A stretch of 64,000 bases of DNA from Paraburkholderia solisilvae (GTDB taxonomy: Bacteria > Pseudomonadota > Gammaproteobacteria > Burkholderiales > Burkholderiaceae), in NCBI RefSeq assembly GCF_902859875.1, contig NZ_CADIKF010000030.1, forward strand, positions 24,970-88,969, in the 5' to 3' direction. Positions 52,264 through 60,351 of this stretch are shown here, in pieces. The position numbers and the translations under genes are program-made. Positions within the stretch are counted from its first letter, which is position 1. Every line of letters begins with the position of its first letter. The notes under the pieces were generated by a model, which saw nothing but the letters and a program-made list of their open reading frames with translations, was not told where the DNA came from and did no database searches.

Positions 52264-52461
52264 ATGAACAGCAAGCATGTCCAGACCTTCCTGATGGTCT
52301 CAGCCGCATTTTTCGCAATCAGCGCACCGGTGCGCTCGAATAGCGCACAACCCGCATCGAACGGCGCACCGAGCGGTGTGGTTCGCGCGACGCAGGCGGT
52401 ATCGAAGACCTCGGGCGAGCAACAGTCGGGCGCATCGGTGCGCATGCCGTCAGGCAAATGA
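52264..52461 (+). CDS. Small exported protein
   Basis: 65 residues from ATG 52264, preceded by GAGGAG at good spacing. A signal peptide (1-24, FLMVSAAFFAISAPVRS) is followed by a Ser/Gln/Ala-rich hydrophilic tail with no Cys. No family recognised. It is transcribed alone between the ferredoxin oxidoreductase gene and the convergent hppD. The strong ribosome site and signal peptide make it credible despite its size. Confidence 0.55.
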   Translation: MNSKHVQTFLMVSAAFFAISAPVRSNSAQPASNGAPSGVVRATQAVSKTSGEQQSGASVRMPSGK

Positions 52462-52515
52462 CTCTTTCGATTTGTACGGGGTGCCGGTTCGCTGGTTCAT
52501 CCCGAGCTTCGCCGG

Positions 52516-53613
52516 TTATGCGTTGTCCTTCACCACCCCCCGCCGGATCTGATCCAGTTCGATTGATTCGAACAACGCCTTGAAGTTACCTTCGCCGAAA
52601 CCCTGGTTCCCCTTGCGCTGGATGATCTCGAAGAAGATCGGTCCGATCTGATTTTCGGTGAAGATCTGCAGCAGCAGATCGTCGTGTGCGCCGTCGATCA
52701 GAATCTTGCGTGCGCGCAGCGCGTCCAGCGGCTCACCGTGATCCGGCACGCGGCGCTCAACCAGTTCGTAATACGTGTCGACGGTGTCGAGCAGCGCGAT
52801 GTTCGACGCGCGCAAGCCGTCGACCGTGCGATAGATGTCGCTCGTGCCAAGCGCGATGTGCTGGATGCCCTCGCCGTGATAGGCGTCGAGATACTCCTGA
52901 ATCTGGCCCGCTGTCTCCGAGCCTTCTTCGTTGATCGGAATGCGGATCTTGCCGCAGGGCGAGGTCATCGCTTTCGACTTCACACCGGTTACCTTGCCTT
53001 CGATATCGAAGTAGCGAACTTCGCGGAAGTTGAAGAGGCGCTCGTAGAATTCGGCCCATTCGCGCATGCGGCCGCGGTGCACGTTGTGCGTCAAATGGTC
53101 GATATAGGTGAGGCCGTGGCCGGCCGGATTCGGGTCGGCGCCCGCGATGGGTTCGAAGTCGACGTCGTAGATGCCGATGTCGCCGATGCTGCCCGGGCTC
53201 GCGCCGTTCTTGCCGCGCCAGCGGTCGACGAAATAGATCAGCGAATCGCCGACGCCTTTGATCGCCGGAATGTTGAGCTCCATCGGGCCGGTCTGGTTGT
53301 CGAAGCCCCAGGCGCCCAGCTCGAGCGCGCGGCGATACGCTTTCGCGGCGTCCTGCACGCGGAACGCGATCGCGCAGATCGACGGACCGTGAAGCCGCGC
53401 GAAACGCTGCGCGAATGAATCGGGCTCGGCGTTGACAATGAAATTGATGTCGCCCTGCCGGTACAGCGTCACATCCTTGTGCCGGTGGCGAGCGACTGCG
53501 GCGAAGCCCATCTGTTCGAACAGGTTGCCGAGTGCTTTCGGGTCGGGCGCGGCGTATTCGACGAACTCGAAGCCGTCGGTGCCGACGGGGTTATCCCAGG
53601 TTTGAACCTTCAT
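52516..53613 (-). CDS. hppD: 4-hydroxyphenylpyruvate dioxygenase
   Basis: 365 residues from ATG 53613 (MKVQTWDNPVGTDGFEFVE). Two vicinal-oxygen-chelate domains; iron ligands in the C-terminal one are the His of DHLTHNV, the His of GIQHIALG and the Glu of IFFEIIQR. GEGNFKALFESIE at the end is the family gate helix. It converts 4-hydroxyphenylpyruvate to homogentisate in tyrosine breakdown. Divergent from an Lrp-type gene across a 150-bp gap that should hold both promoters. Confidence 0.94.
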   Translation of the reverse strand: MKVQTWDNPVGTDGFEFVEYAAPDPKALGNLFEQMGFAAVARHRHKDVTLYRQGDINFIVNAEPDSFAQRFARLHGPSICAIAFRVQDAAKAYRRALELGAWGFDNQTGPMELNIPAIKGVGDSLIYFVDRWRGKNGASPGSIGDIGIYDVDFEPIAGADPNPAGHGLTYIDHLTHNVHRGRMREWAEFYERLFNFREVRYFDIEGKVTGVKSKAMTSPCGKIRIPINEEGSETAGQIQEYLDAYHGEGIQHIALGTSDIYRTVDGLRASNIALLDTVDTYYELVERRVPDHGEPLDALRARKILIDGAHDDLLLQIFTENQIGPIFFEIIQRKGNQGFGEGNFKALFESIELDQIRRGVVKDNA

Positions 53614-53763
53614 GTGAACGTGTCTCCGGAATGCGGCGCGCATCCGCGCGCATGCGATCACACGAGTTTATCGGTGGCGTTGCAACGGAAACTTGCGAAA
53701 TAAATCGTGCGTGATTACGCTTTCGCTATTTAATAGCTTCAATTCGCGCAGAGGTGGCAGAAA

Positions 53764-54285
53764 ATGCCCGACACTGAACTCGATGCGATCGACCGCCGCA
53801 TTCTGGCCATCCTGCAGCAGGAGGGCCGACTATCGAATCAGGAAATCGCGGAGCGGGTCAATCTGTCGCCGAGCCCGTGCTTGCGCCGGATCCGGCGGCT
53901 GGAAGAAAGCGGCGTCATACGGGGGTACGTGGCGCTGCTCGACGCGAAACAGCTCGGCCTCGATCTGCTCGCGTTTGTGAACGTGCGGCTTGAAAAGCGT
54001 GGCACGCCGACGGGCGCCGCGCGCGGAGATGCCGCTGCGCACGCGCACGCGGGCGTGACGCATGCGGAGCTGTTTCGCGCAGCGGTGCAGACGTGGCCGG
54101 AGGTGATCGCTTGCCACGCGATGACCGGGGAGATGGACTATCTGCTACGCGTGCAGGTCGAGGATATGGCGCGCTTCTCGCACTTCGTGCAGGACGTGCT
54201 GTTGCATCACCCGTCGGTGATCGATGTCAAGACGAGCTTTTCGCTCGAGACGTTCAAGGAAACGACGGCGTTGCCGATCAGGTGA
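53764..54285 (+). CDS. Lrp/AsnC-family regulator, probable hppD regulator
   Basis: 173 residues: an AsnC winged helix (4-62, LDAIDRRILAILQQEGRLSNQEIAERVNLSPSPCLRR region, read in parts) and a C-terminal RAM ligand domain (70-165). Between them, after LEKRG, is a ~20-residue Ala/His-rich insertion (GAARGDAAAHAHAG) not usual in Lrp proteins. The pattern VIACHAMTGEMDYLLRVQVEDM then resumes the family course. Divergence from hppD suggests it responds to tyrosine or phenylalanine and controls that gene. Confidence 0.87.
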   Translation: MPDTELDAIDRRILAILQQEGRLSNQEIAERVNLSPSPCLRRIRRLEESGVIRGYVALLDAKQLGLDLLAFVNVRLEKRGTPTGAARGDAAAHAHAGVTHAELFRAAVQTWPEVIACHAMTGEMDYLLRVQVEDMARFSHFVQDVLLHHPSVIDVKTSFSLETFKETTALPIR

Positions 54286-54393
54286 AACGTGGCGTTGCGA
54301 GATGCGCGCAGGGCTGGAGCGGCATGCTTTGACACGCTGTGACGTCTTCCGCATGCAATCCGCGCGCGGGAAAGAAAAAGGCGGAGAAGGGCG

Positions 54394-54422
54394 AAAAAAA
54401 GGCGGCACGGTGAATGTGCCGC
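54394..54422 (-). terminator. Intrinsic terminator of the GNAT gene
   Basis: On the minus strand GGCGGCAC (54422-54415) pairs with GTGCCGCC (54408-54401) around a 6-nt loop, followed by seven T. It is 35 bp beyond the acetyltransferase stop. Confidence 0.9.
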
Positions 54423-54457
54423 CCTTGCTTCGCTTCGTCGATGCGCTGCGGCGGCTA

Positions 54458-55126
54458 TCAGGCAGCCAGTTCGACCGGCAACAGCGACTCCAGCAGCGTC
54501 GACGTCTGGTGCGCGTGGCGTTTTAGCGCGTAGTCCAGCGCGGCCGCCTGTTCTTCGAGCATCTCCGTCAGGATGCTCGATTGATCGGCCGGCGCGAGCG
54601 TCAGATACGCATCGGCTTCGCCGTACGCACGTTCGATCCTCATGCCCGCCTTTCTCGCGATATGCATCATGGTTCTGTTGCGCGACAGGCAGTGCATGTA
54701 AAGCGTCGACACGTGCGTGTTGCGGCTGCGGATCGCTGCGCGCTCGAAGAGCTTCGTGCCGATGCCCTGGCCACGCGCGCTTTCGACCACCGACACACCG
54801 AACTCGGCCGTGCGCTCGCCGTCTTGCGCGGGCAGATACGCGAGATGCGCGACGCCGACCAGCTCGAGCTCGCGGTTGAACACGCCGAAGACCGTGTCGC
54901 GGTAGAAGTCGATCGCATGCACGTAGTGCTCGATGACATGGTCCGGCACGATCTGGCCGAAGCGCAGCAGGCGATCGTCTTCGCCGAGGCCGAGAAAGTG
55001 CGCGAGCAGGCGTTCGCGGTCTTTCGCGCCGAGTTCCCGAACCAGCACAGGCGCAAGGCCGCCCACGCGCAATGCGCGATCGGGTCGTGCGATCGGCTCT
55101 CCGGCTCGGACAGTAGTCTTGCTCAT
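54458..55126 (-). CDS. GNAT-family N-acetyltransferase
   Basis: 222 residues, a single GNAT fold at about 30-180. The acetyl-CoA loop is VVESARGQGIGTKLFERAA (the RGQGIG pyrophosphate loop). Later strands are STLYMHCLSRN and MMHIARKAGM. A C-terminal helical extension of ~40 residues follows. Substrate unknown. The 229-bp gap upstream is AT-rich (ATTAAAAGATTAATTAAAAA) and likely holds the promoter. Confidence 0.85.
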   Translation of the reverse strand: MSKTTVRAGEPIARPDRALRVGGLAPVLVRELGAKDRERLLAHFLGLGEDDRLLRFGQIVPDHVIEHYVHAIDFYRDTVFGVFNRELELVGVAHLAYLPAQDGERTAEFGVSVVESARGQGIGTKLFERAAIRSRNTHVSTLYMHCLSRNRTMMHIARKAGMRIERAYGEADAYLTLAPADQSSILTEMLEEQAAALDYALKRHAHQTSTLLESLLPVELAA

Positions 55127-55355
55127 GGCGGGTTCTCCTATTCATCTGGCGGCATGACGCGCCGCAGCAGTGATTTTAATGGAAAGCTACATTCCACACT
55201 AGGGAAAACCCGTATTTCGGACTTGTCTGACTCGACCGGACAACCGGTTACACGCCCAAGTTATTGAATATTAAAAGATTAATTAAAAATGTGGATGGGC
55301 GCCTTGTGCGCTCTCTTGTCGCGGATTAGCTACGGCGCATGCTGCGTCGCAAAAA

Positions 55356-55961
55356 TTACTTCGGGATGCTCAATCCGTGATCGACCATTCCGACGACCTG
55401 CTCGGCGAACTCCCCGTAGCCCATCCGGCCGCCCGGCTTGAGCCAGGTGAAGGTCCAGTTGATCATGCCGAACACCATCATGGTCAACGCGGTCTGGTTG
55501 TCGCGCGCGACGCGCTCCGGATACGCACGCGCCAGCTGGCGGGCGAACGCGGCGACCACGTCGCGCTGACGGTTCAGGATCACCTCGCGCTGCGCGTCGT
55601 CGAGATATTTGACATCGTTGAGCAGCGCGACATGCCGGCTGTGCGACGTTTCATATTCGGCGAGGAAGGCGCGGATCAGCTCCGCGAAGGTTTCGCGTTC
55701 GGTGAGTCCGCGCCGCTGGCTCGACCCTTCGACCTCGGCGATGATCAGCATCAGCCGCTTCGTGTAGCGGTCGAGCAGATCGAACAGGATGGCTTCCTTG
55801 CTCTCGTAGTAGTGGTAGAGGCGCGCTTTCGACGTGCCGCTCGCGGCGGCGAGATCCGCCATCGAGGTGCTCGGGTAGCTGGTCTGCGCGAACTTTTCTG
55901 CGGCGAGTTCGAGAATCTGGTCGCGTTGGGTTTCGTGGTCGGGGGCTCGGGTGCGGGCCAT
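55356..55961 (-). CDS. paaR: TetR-family regulator of phenylacetate degradation (PaaR-type)
   Basis: 201 residues: a TetR helix-turn-helix at about 14-60 (SMADLAAASGTSKARLYHYYESKEAI region, read in parts) and a helical ligand domain. It follows paaE in the same direction. In Burkholderia and other beta-proteobacteria a TetR protein in this position represses paa genes and is released by phenylacetyl-CoA. A matching palindrome is in the paaA promoter. No such site lies directly before this gene itself. Confidence 0.85.
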   Translation of the reverse strand: MARTRAPDHETQRDQILELAAEKFAQTSYPSTSMADLAAASGTSKARLYHYYESKEAILFDLLDRYTKRLMLIIAEVEGSSQRRGLTERETFAELIRAFLAEYETSHSRHVALLNDVKYLDDAQREVILNRQRDVVAAFARQLARAYPERVARDNQTALTMMVFGMINWTFTWLKPGGRMGYGEFAEQVVGMVDHGLSIPK

Positions 55962-55989
55962 GGCTTGTTGTTGTCTCGAAAGCTGAAAG

Positions 55990-56029
55990 GGCCGCTCGTG
56001 CGCGGCGTTCGGCCCGTGCGCGAGCGGCC
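55990..56029. other. Long GC hairpin between paaE and paaR
   Basis: GGCCGCTCG (55990-55998) pairs with CGAGCGGCC (56021-56029), and seven more inner pairs (TGCGCGG with CCGTGCG, two G-U) make a 16-bp stem. There is no T-run. It may limit read-through from paaE into the regulator gene or protect the paa mRNA. Confidence 0.55.
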
Positions 56030-56120
56030 TTAGTGTAAGCGGATCGCGATCGTGCCGAAAGCGCGGCGGCGTGCTGCTTTCGCGTGCTGTGCTGGCGTGG
56101 ATTGGCCCGCGCCGCCGCGC

Positions 56121-57215
56121 TTACCGTTCGTCGTAGCTCACGACCACTTTATCCGTCACCGGATGACACTGGCAGGTCAACACGAAGCCGTCGCGAATCT
56201 CGTGCGCTTCGAGCGTGTAGTTCCGGTCCATCTTCACTTCGCCTTCCAGCACTTTCGCGCGGCACGTGCAGCACACGCCGCCCTTGCACGCATACGGCAG
56301 CGCCAGTCCGGCGCGCAGCCCGACGTCGAGCAGACTCAGGCCCGCATACGGCAGGCGCAGCTTGCGGCGTTTGCCGTCGAGCACGATTTCGAGGTCGGCG
56401 GCCGGCGTGTTGCCGGTGATCTCGGCGGGCGGCACGCCCGCTTGCGGCAGCGGCGAACCGAAGCGTTCGACGTGAATTTTTTGCGGGGCAAGGCCAGCTG
56501 CCTCGAGTGCCGCTTCGGCGGCGTCCATCATCGGCGCAGGGCCGCAGATGAACGCCTCGTCGATGATGGCCGCAGGCACCAGCGCGTCGAGGAATGCGGC
56601 GCACTTCGGCTCGTCGAGCACACCGTTGAAGAGCTCGACGTCCTGCAGATCGTCCGACAGCACGTGATACAGCACGAAGCGGTTCATAAAACGGTTCTTC
56701 AGGTCTTCGAGCTCTTCCGCGAACATGATCGAATCGACGCTGCGGTTGCCGTAGATCAGCACGAAGCGGCTGCGCGGCTCGAGTTCGAGCGTCGTCTTGA
56801 TGATCGCGAGCACTGGCGTAATGCCGGAGCCGCCGGCGAACGCGACATATTGCTGGCCTTGCTCCGCATTCAGGTGCGTGAAGAAGCGGCCGTCCGGCGT
56901 CATCACGTCGACCGTGTGGCCGGCCTGCAGCGTATCGAACGCGAAGTTCGAAAAACGGCCGCCGCGCACGCGCTTGATGCCGATGCGCAACTCGCCGTCG
57001 CGATCGTAGTCGGTGACGCCGACGCAGATCGAGTACGAACGGCGCATCTCCTCGCCGTCGATATGCGCCTTCAGCGTGACAAATTGGCCCTGCGTGAAGC
57101 GGTATAGCTCGCGCAACGGCGGCGGCACTTCGAACGCGACCGAAACCGCGTCGGCGGTTTCGGGGCGGACTTCCCGAATACGCAGCGGATGGAATTGCGG
57201 GGTCGGGGCGGCCAT
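56121..57215 (-). CDS. paaE: Phenylacetyl-CoA 1,2-epoxidase reductase subunit
   Basis: 364 residues from ATG 57215. FAD-binding front (RRSYSICVGV), NAD-binding GGSGITPVLAIIKT and ICGPAPMMDAAE, and a C-terminal 2Fe-2S ferredoxin domain with the Cys set CKGGVCCTC and a later Cys in LTCQCH. It passes electrons from NADPH to the PaaA di-iron site. It begins one base after the paaD stop. The open frame continuing upstream to 57584 is antisense-like noise over paaD. Confidence 0.94.
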   Translation of the reverse strand: MAAPTPQFHPLRIREVRPETADAVSVAFEVPPPLRELYRFTQGQFVTLKAHIDGEEMRRSYSICVGVTDYDRDGELRIGIKRVRGGRFSNFAFDTLQAGHTVDVMTPDGRFFTHLNAEQGQQYVAFAGGSGITPVLAIIKTTLELEPRSRFVLIYGNRSVDSIMFAEELEDLKNRFMNRFVLYHVLSDDLQDVELFNGVLDEPKCAAFLDALVPAAIIDEAFICGPAPMMDAAEAALEAAGLAPQKIHVERFGSPLPQAGVPPAEITGNTPAADLEIVLDGKRRKLRLPYAGLSLLDVGLRAGLALPYACKGGVCCTCRAKVLEGEVKMDRNYTLEAHEIRDGFVLTCQCHPVTDKVVVSYDER

Positions 57216-57216
57216 A

Positions 57217-57840
57217 TCAGTAGGGTTTGAAGTAGTCGAAGGGTTCGCGGCAGTCGATGCAGCGGTAGAGCGCCTTGCATGCGGTCGAGCCGAATTGCGC
57301 GAGGCGTTCGGTGTGCGCGGAGCCGCAGCGCGGGCAGGCGGGCAGGGCCGGCGTGGGGTGCGGGGCGCGTGCCGCATGTGCGGCGGTCGTGCGCGGGACG
57401 ATGCGGATCGCCTTTTCGCGGCTGTCCTCGCTGTGCGCGGCGGCGCTGCTGTCGCCGCTCGCGGCCGCGTGCTGGCTGGTGGGCGGCGCGATGCCGTATG
57501 CGCGCAGCTTTTCGCGGGCGTCGGCGTCAATCCAGTCCGTGGTCCAGGCCGGCGCGAGCGCGGTTTCGATTCGATAAGGCGCAAGTTGTGCGGCGTCGAG
57601 CGCGTGGCTAATGTCGGCGGCGATTTGCGACATCGCCGGGCAGCCGGAGTAGGTCGGCGTGATCACGACTTCGAGCGTGCCGTCCGACGCGCGGCGCACG
57701 TCACGCAGGATGCCCAGTTCGCGGATCGAGACCACCGGTATTTCCGGATCGGGGACCGCTTCCAGCGCGGCCCATGCGCGCGCCAGCGTGGGGTCCGCGA
57801 GGGTGTCGGCGATCCGGTGTGCGTGGATTGGCGTGGTCAT
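57217..57840 (-). CDS. paaD: Phenylacetyl-CoA epoxidase assembly protein
   Basis: 207 residues from ATG 57840, with an AGGAAG site; an in-frame ATG at 57900 has no ribosome site. A MIP18/DUF59-like domain at the N-terminus (DPEIPVVSIRELGILRDV and TYSGCPAMSQI) is followed by a long Ala/Ser-rich linker and a C-terminal zinc ribbon (CPRCGS ... CIDC). It is thought to mature the iron centre of the epoxidase. Called PaaJ in older nomenclature. Linker length is greater than in E. coli PaaD. Confidence 0.92.
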   Translation of the reverse strand: MTTPIHAHRIADTLADPTLARAWAALEAVPDPEIPVVSIRELGILRDVRRASDGTLEVVITPTYSGCPAMSQIAADISHALDAAQLAPYRIETALAPAWTTDWIDADAREKLRAYGIAPPTSQHAAASGDSSAAAHSEDSREKAIRIVPRTTAAHAARAPHPTPALPACPRCGSAHTERLAQFGSTACKALYRCIDCREPFDYFKPY

Positions 57841-57908
57841 CAGGGCTTCCTGTGCTGCGTTGGGACCCGGTGCGGTTGCCTGCGTTGATCGGCTCTTCAT
57901 CGCGAGGC

Positions 57909-58712
57909 TTACCAGGTCGCGCCTGGATGTTGCCGCGCGACGCTTTGCAGCTCGGCGAGCAGAAAGCCCATGTGTTCCGAATGCTCGCCGTGCTTGCCCG
58001 TGCTCACATGCTGGACGGGTTCGGCAAGCGTGAGCGTCGCTTCATCGAGTGCGGCGCGCACGTCGTCGAACCATGCTGTCTCGAGATCCGATGTCTTCGG
58101 ACCGATGCCTGCCGATGCGATCGATGCTTCGATCGCATCGGCGCTGAAGAACTCGCGCGTGTACGGCATCAGGTAGTCGAGCGCGGCTTGCGCGCGGCGA
58201 TGCGATTCATCGGTGCCGTCGCCGAAACGGATCAGCCACTCGCGTGCGTGATGCACGTGGTAGCACGCTTCCTTGAGCGACTTCGCGGCGATCGCGGCCA
58301 GCTGCGTATCGGCCGATGCGGTGAGCGCGCTCCACAGGTGTTCCATCAGCGTCGAGTGGAGAAAGTTGCGCACGATCGTCACCGCGTAGTCCCTGTCCGC
58401 CCGCGCGGTGCCCGCGAGCGGACCGTAGTGCGGCAACTCGACGAGCGTGTAGTTCGCAAATTCGCGCTCGCTGCGGAAGCAGGCGTAGTCGTCTTCGGTG
58501 CGTGAGCGGCCGGTCAGCGTCTGTTCGAGCGATGCCGCGTGCGTGTAGAGCAGCCGCGCTTGCCCGATCAGATCGAGGCTCATGTTCGCGAGCGCGATGT
58601 CCTCTTCGAGCACCGGGCCGTGTCCGCACCACTCGGCGTTGCGCTGGCCGAGAATCAGCGCCGTGTCGGCGAGCCGCAGCACATATGAGAGATGTTCGGG
58701 TGTGGTGTTCAT
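57909..58712 (-). CDS. paaC: Phenylacetyl-CoA 1,2-epoxidase structural subunit C
   Basis: 267 residues, an all-helical ferritin-like protein that pairs with PaaA but lacks the di-iron ligand set. Typical blocks are LRLADTALILGQRNAEWCGHGPVLEEDIALAN (read in parts), CYHVHHAREWLIRFGDGT and EHMGFLLAE. It scaffolds the active PaaA subunit. The gap to paaB is 18 bp. Confidence 0.94.
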   Translation of the reverse strand: MNTTPEHLSYVLRLADTALILGQRNAEWCGHGPVLEEDIALANMSLDLIGQARLLYTHAASLEQTLTGRSRTEDDYACFRSEREFANYTLVELPHYGPLAGTARADRDYAVTIVRNFLHSTLMEHLWSALTASADTQLAAIAAKSLKEACYHVHHAREWLIRFGDGTDESHRRAQAALDYLMPYTREFFSADAIEASIASAGIGPKTSDLETAWFDDVRAALDEATLTLAEPVQHVSTGKHGEHSEHMGFLLAELQSVARQHPGATW

Positions 58713-58730
58713 ATCGCGGGTCGATTGCGC

Positions 58731-59015
58731 CTACATGTGATTGATTTCGTCAGGCAGCGTGAAGAACGTCGGGTGGCGGTAGATCTTGTCGGCCGCCGGC
58801 TCGAACAACTCGCCCTTTTCATCCGGCGCGGAGGCCGTGATCGCCGACGACGGCACGACCCAGATGCTCACGCCTTCCTGGCGCCGCGTGTAGACGTCGC
58901 GCGCCATGCGCAGCGCCATCGACGCGTCCGCCGCGTGCAGGCTGCCGCAGTGCTTGTGGTCGAGGCCCTGCTTGCTGCGCACGAAGACTTCCCAAATCGG
59001 CCATTCCTTGTTCAC
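58731..59015 (-). CDS. paaB: Phenylacetyl-CoA 1,2-epoxidase subunit B
   Basis: 94 residues. The start is GTG at 59015 (encoding MNKEWPIWEVFVRSK), with AAGGAG seven bases upstream; no ATG fits. HKHCGSLHAADASMALRMARDVYTRR is the family core (read in parts). PaaB bridges the PaaAC dimers. It is 134 bp after the paaA stop, an unusually long gap in this tight operon. Confidence 0.93.
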   Translation of the reverse strand: MNKEWPIWEVFVRSKQGLDHKHCGSLHAADASMALRMARDVYTRRQEGVSIWVVPSSAITASAPDEKGELFEPAADKIYRHPTFFTLPDEINHM

Positions 59016-59149
59016 GGTTGTGCTCCTTGCTTTGTCGCTTCCTTGCTGATGCGCTGTCGTGTTTGCGGCGGTGCGCTTGTGCGTGTGCTTGTGTGTGGGT
59101 TTTTGCGTGCGTTTTTGCGGCGAGGTCGGGCGCGCGTGCCCAGCAAGCG

Positions 59150-60148
59150 TCACGCAGCCTCCTGCTGCGCGCGCTTGCGCTGCTTTTCCGCATGCGCGAG
59201 CGCGGCCTCGCGCACCCAGGCGCCGTCGTCGTGCGCCTTGACGCGCGTGGCGAGCCGCTCCCTGTTGCACGGTCCGTCGCCGTTGACGACGCGCCAGAAC
59301 GCGTCCCAGTCGATTGCGCCGTAGTCGTAGTGGCCGCTTGCCTCGTTCCACTTCAGCTGGTCGTCGGGCAGCGTGACGCCGAGCACTTTCGCCTGTTCAA
59401 CCGTGGCGTCGACGAACTTCTGCCGCAAGTCGTCGTTCGAGATCCGCTTGATGCCCCACGCGGCCGACTGGTTGCTGTGCACCGAGTCTTTGTCGCTCGG
59501 GCCGAACATCATCAGCACCGGCCACCACCAGCGGTCGACCGCCTCTTGCACGAGCGCGCGTTGCGCATCGGTGCCTTTCATCATCGCGAGGAGCGCGTCG
59601 AAACCCTGCCGCTGATGGAACGACTCCTCCTTGCAGATGCGGATCATCGCGCGCGCGTAGGGGCCGTATGTGCAGCGGCACAGCGGTATCTGGTTCATGA
59701 TCGCGGCGCCATCGACGAGCCAGCCGATGACGCCGACGTCCGCCCAGCTCGGCGTCGGATAGTTGAAGATGCTCGAGTACTTCGCCTTGCCGGCGTGCAG
59801 CGCGTCGATCAGCTGATCGCGCGAGACGCCGAGCGTTTCGCACGCGCTGTACAGATACAGTCCGTGACCGGCTTCGTCCTGCACCTTCGCCAGCAGGATC
59901 GCCTTGCGCTTGAGGCTCGGTGCGCGGGTGATCCAGTTGCCTTCCGGCAGCATGCCGACGATCTCCGAGTGCGCGTGCTGCGAAATCTGCCGCACGAGCG
60001 TCTTGCGATACGCGTCGGGCATCCAGTCCTGCGGCTCGATTTTTCCGTCCGCGCCGATCACCGCGTCGAAGCGCTGTTGTTCGGGCGATGTGACGGCGGT
60101 GTCTTGCGGCTCCGCGTGGCCGGGGACGTCGAGGGATTGCGTGTACAT
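59150..60148 (-). CDS. paaA: Phenylacetyl-CoA 1,2-epoxidase catalytic subunit A
   Basis: 332 residues from ATG 60148 (MYTQSLDVPG). A ferritin-like di-iron oxygenase; ligands lie in HAHSEIVGMLPEGNW, KVQDEAGHGLYLY and KEESFHQRQG. It epoxidises the ring of phenylacetyl-CoA, the first committed step after PaaK ligase. First gene of the paaABCDE operon; the pathway's other genes (paaFGHIKZ) are absent from the window, as is usual where paa is split into clusters. Confidence 0.95.
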   Translation of the reverse strand: MYTQSLDVPGHAEPQDTAVTSPEQQRFDAVIGADGKIEPQDWMPDAYRKTLVRQISQHAHSEIVGMLPEGNWITRAPSLKRKAILLAKVQDEAGHGLYLYSACETLGVSRDQLIDALHAGKAKYSSIFNYPTPSWADVGVIGWLVDGAAIMNQIPLCRCTYGPYARAMIRICKEESFHQRQGFDALLAMMKGTDAQRALVQEAVDRWWWPVLMMFGPSDKDSVHSNQSAAWGIKRISNDDLRQKFVDATVEQAKVLGVTLPDDQLKWNEASGHYDYGAIDWDAFWRVVNGDGPCNRERLATRVKAHDDGAWVREAALAHAEKQRKRAQQEAA

Positions 60149-60188
60149 GGCGGGCGCTGGTGACTGAGGTGAGGAGACTGTGGTTGGC

Positions 60189-60216
60189 AGTATAAACCAA
60201 CCGATCGGTCGGTTAA
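60189..60216 (-). promoter_or_regulatory. paaA promoter core
   Basis: On the minus strand TATACT (60194-60189) is a good -10, with TTAACC (60216-60211) as a -35 at 16 bp. The palindrome at 60195-60214 fills the space between them, so repressor and RNA polymerase would compete directly. Confidence 0.6.
60195..60214. promoter_or_regulatory. PaaR/TetR operator palindrome
   Basis: AACCAACCGA and TCGGTCGGTT form a 20-bp inverted repeat with one mismatch, centred on CGATCG. It resembles the ACCGACCGATCGGT-type sites described for phenylacetate TetR repressors. It sits 46 bp before the paaA start. Confidence 0.8.
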
Positions 60217-60351
60217 TTGGTATTTCCATGCAGGAATGGACAAACTGCGGCCGGGCGGTTGCAGGGGCATGCCATTGACAATCTTGATCATTGACAAATT
60301 TTCACAATTAAATCAATAGTTTAGAGATGGGTCGCGCGATACGATCCGAGC

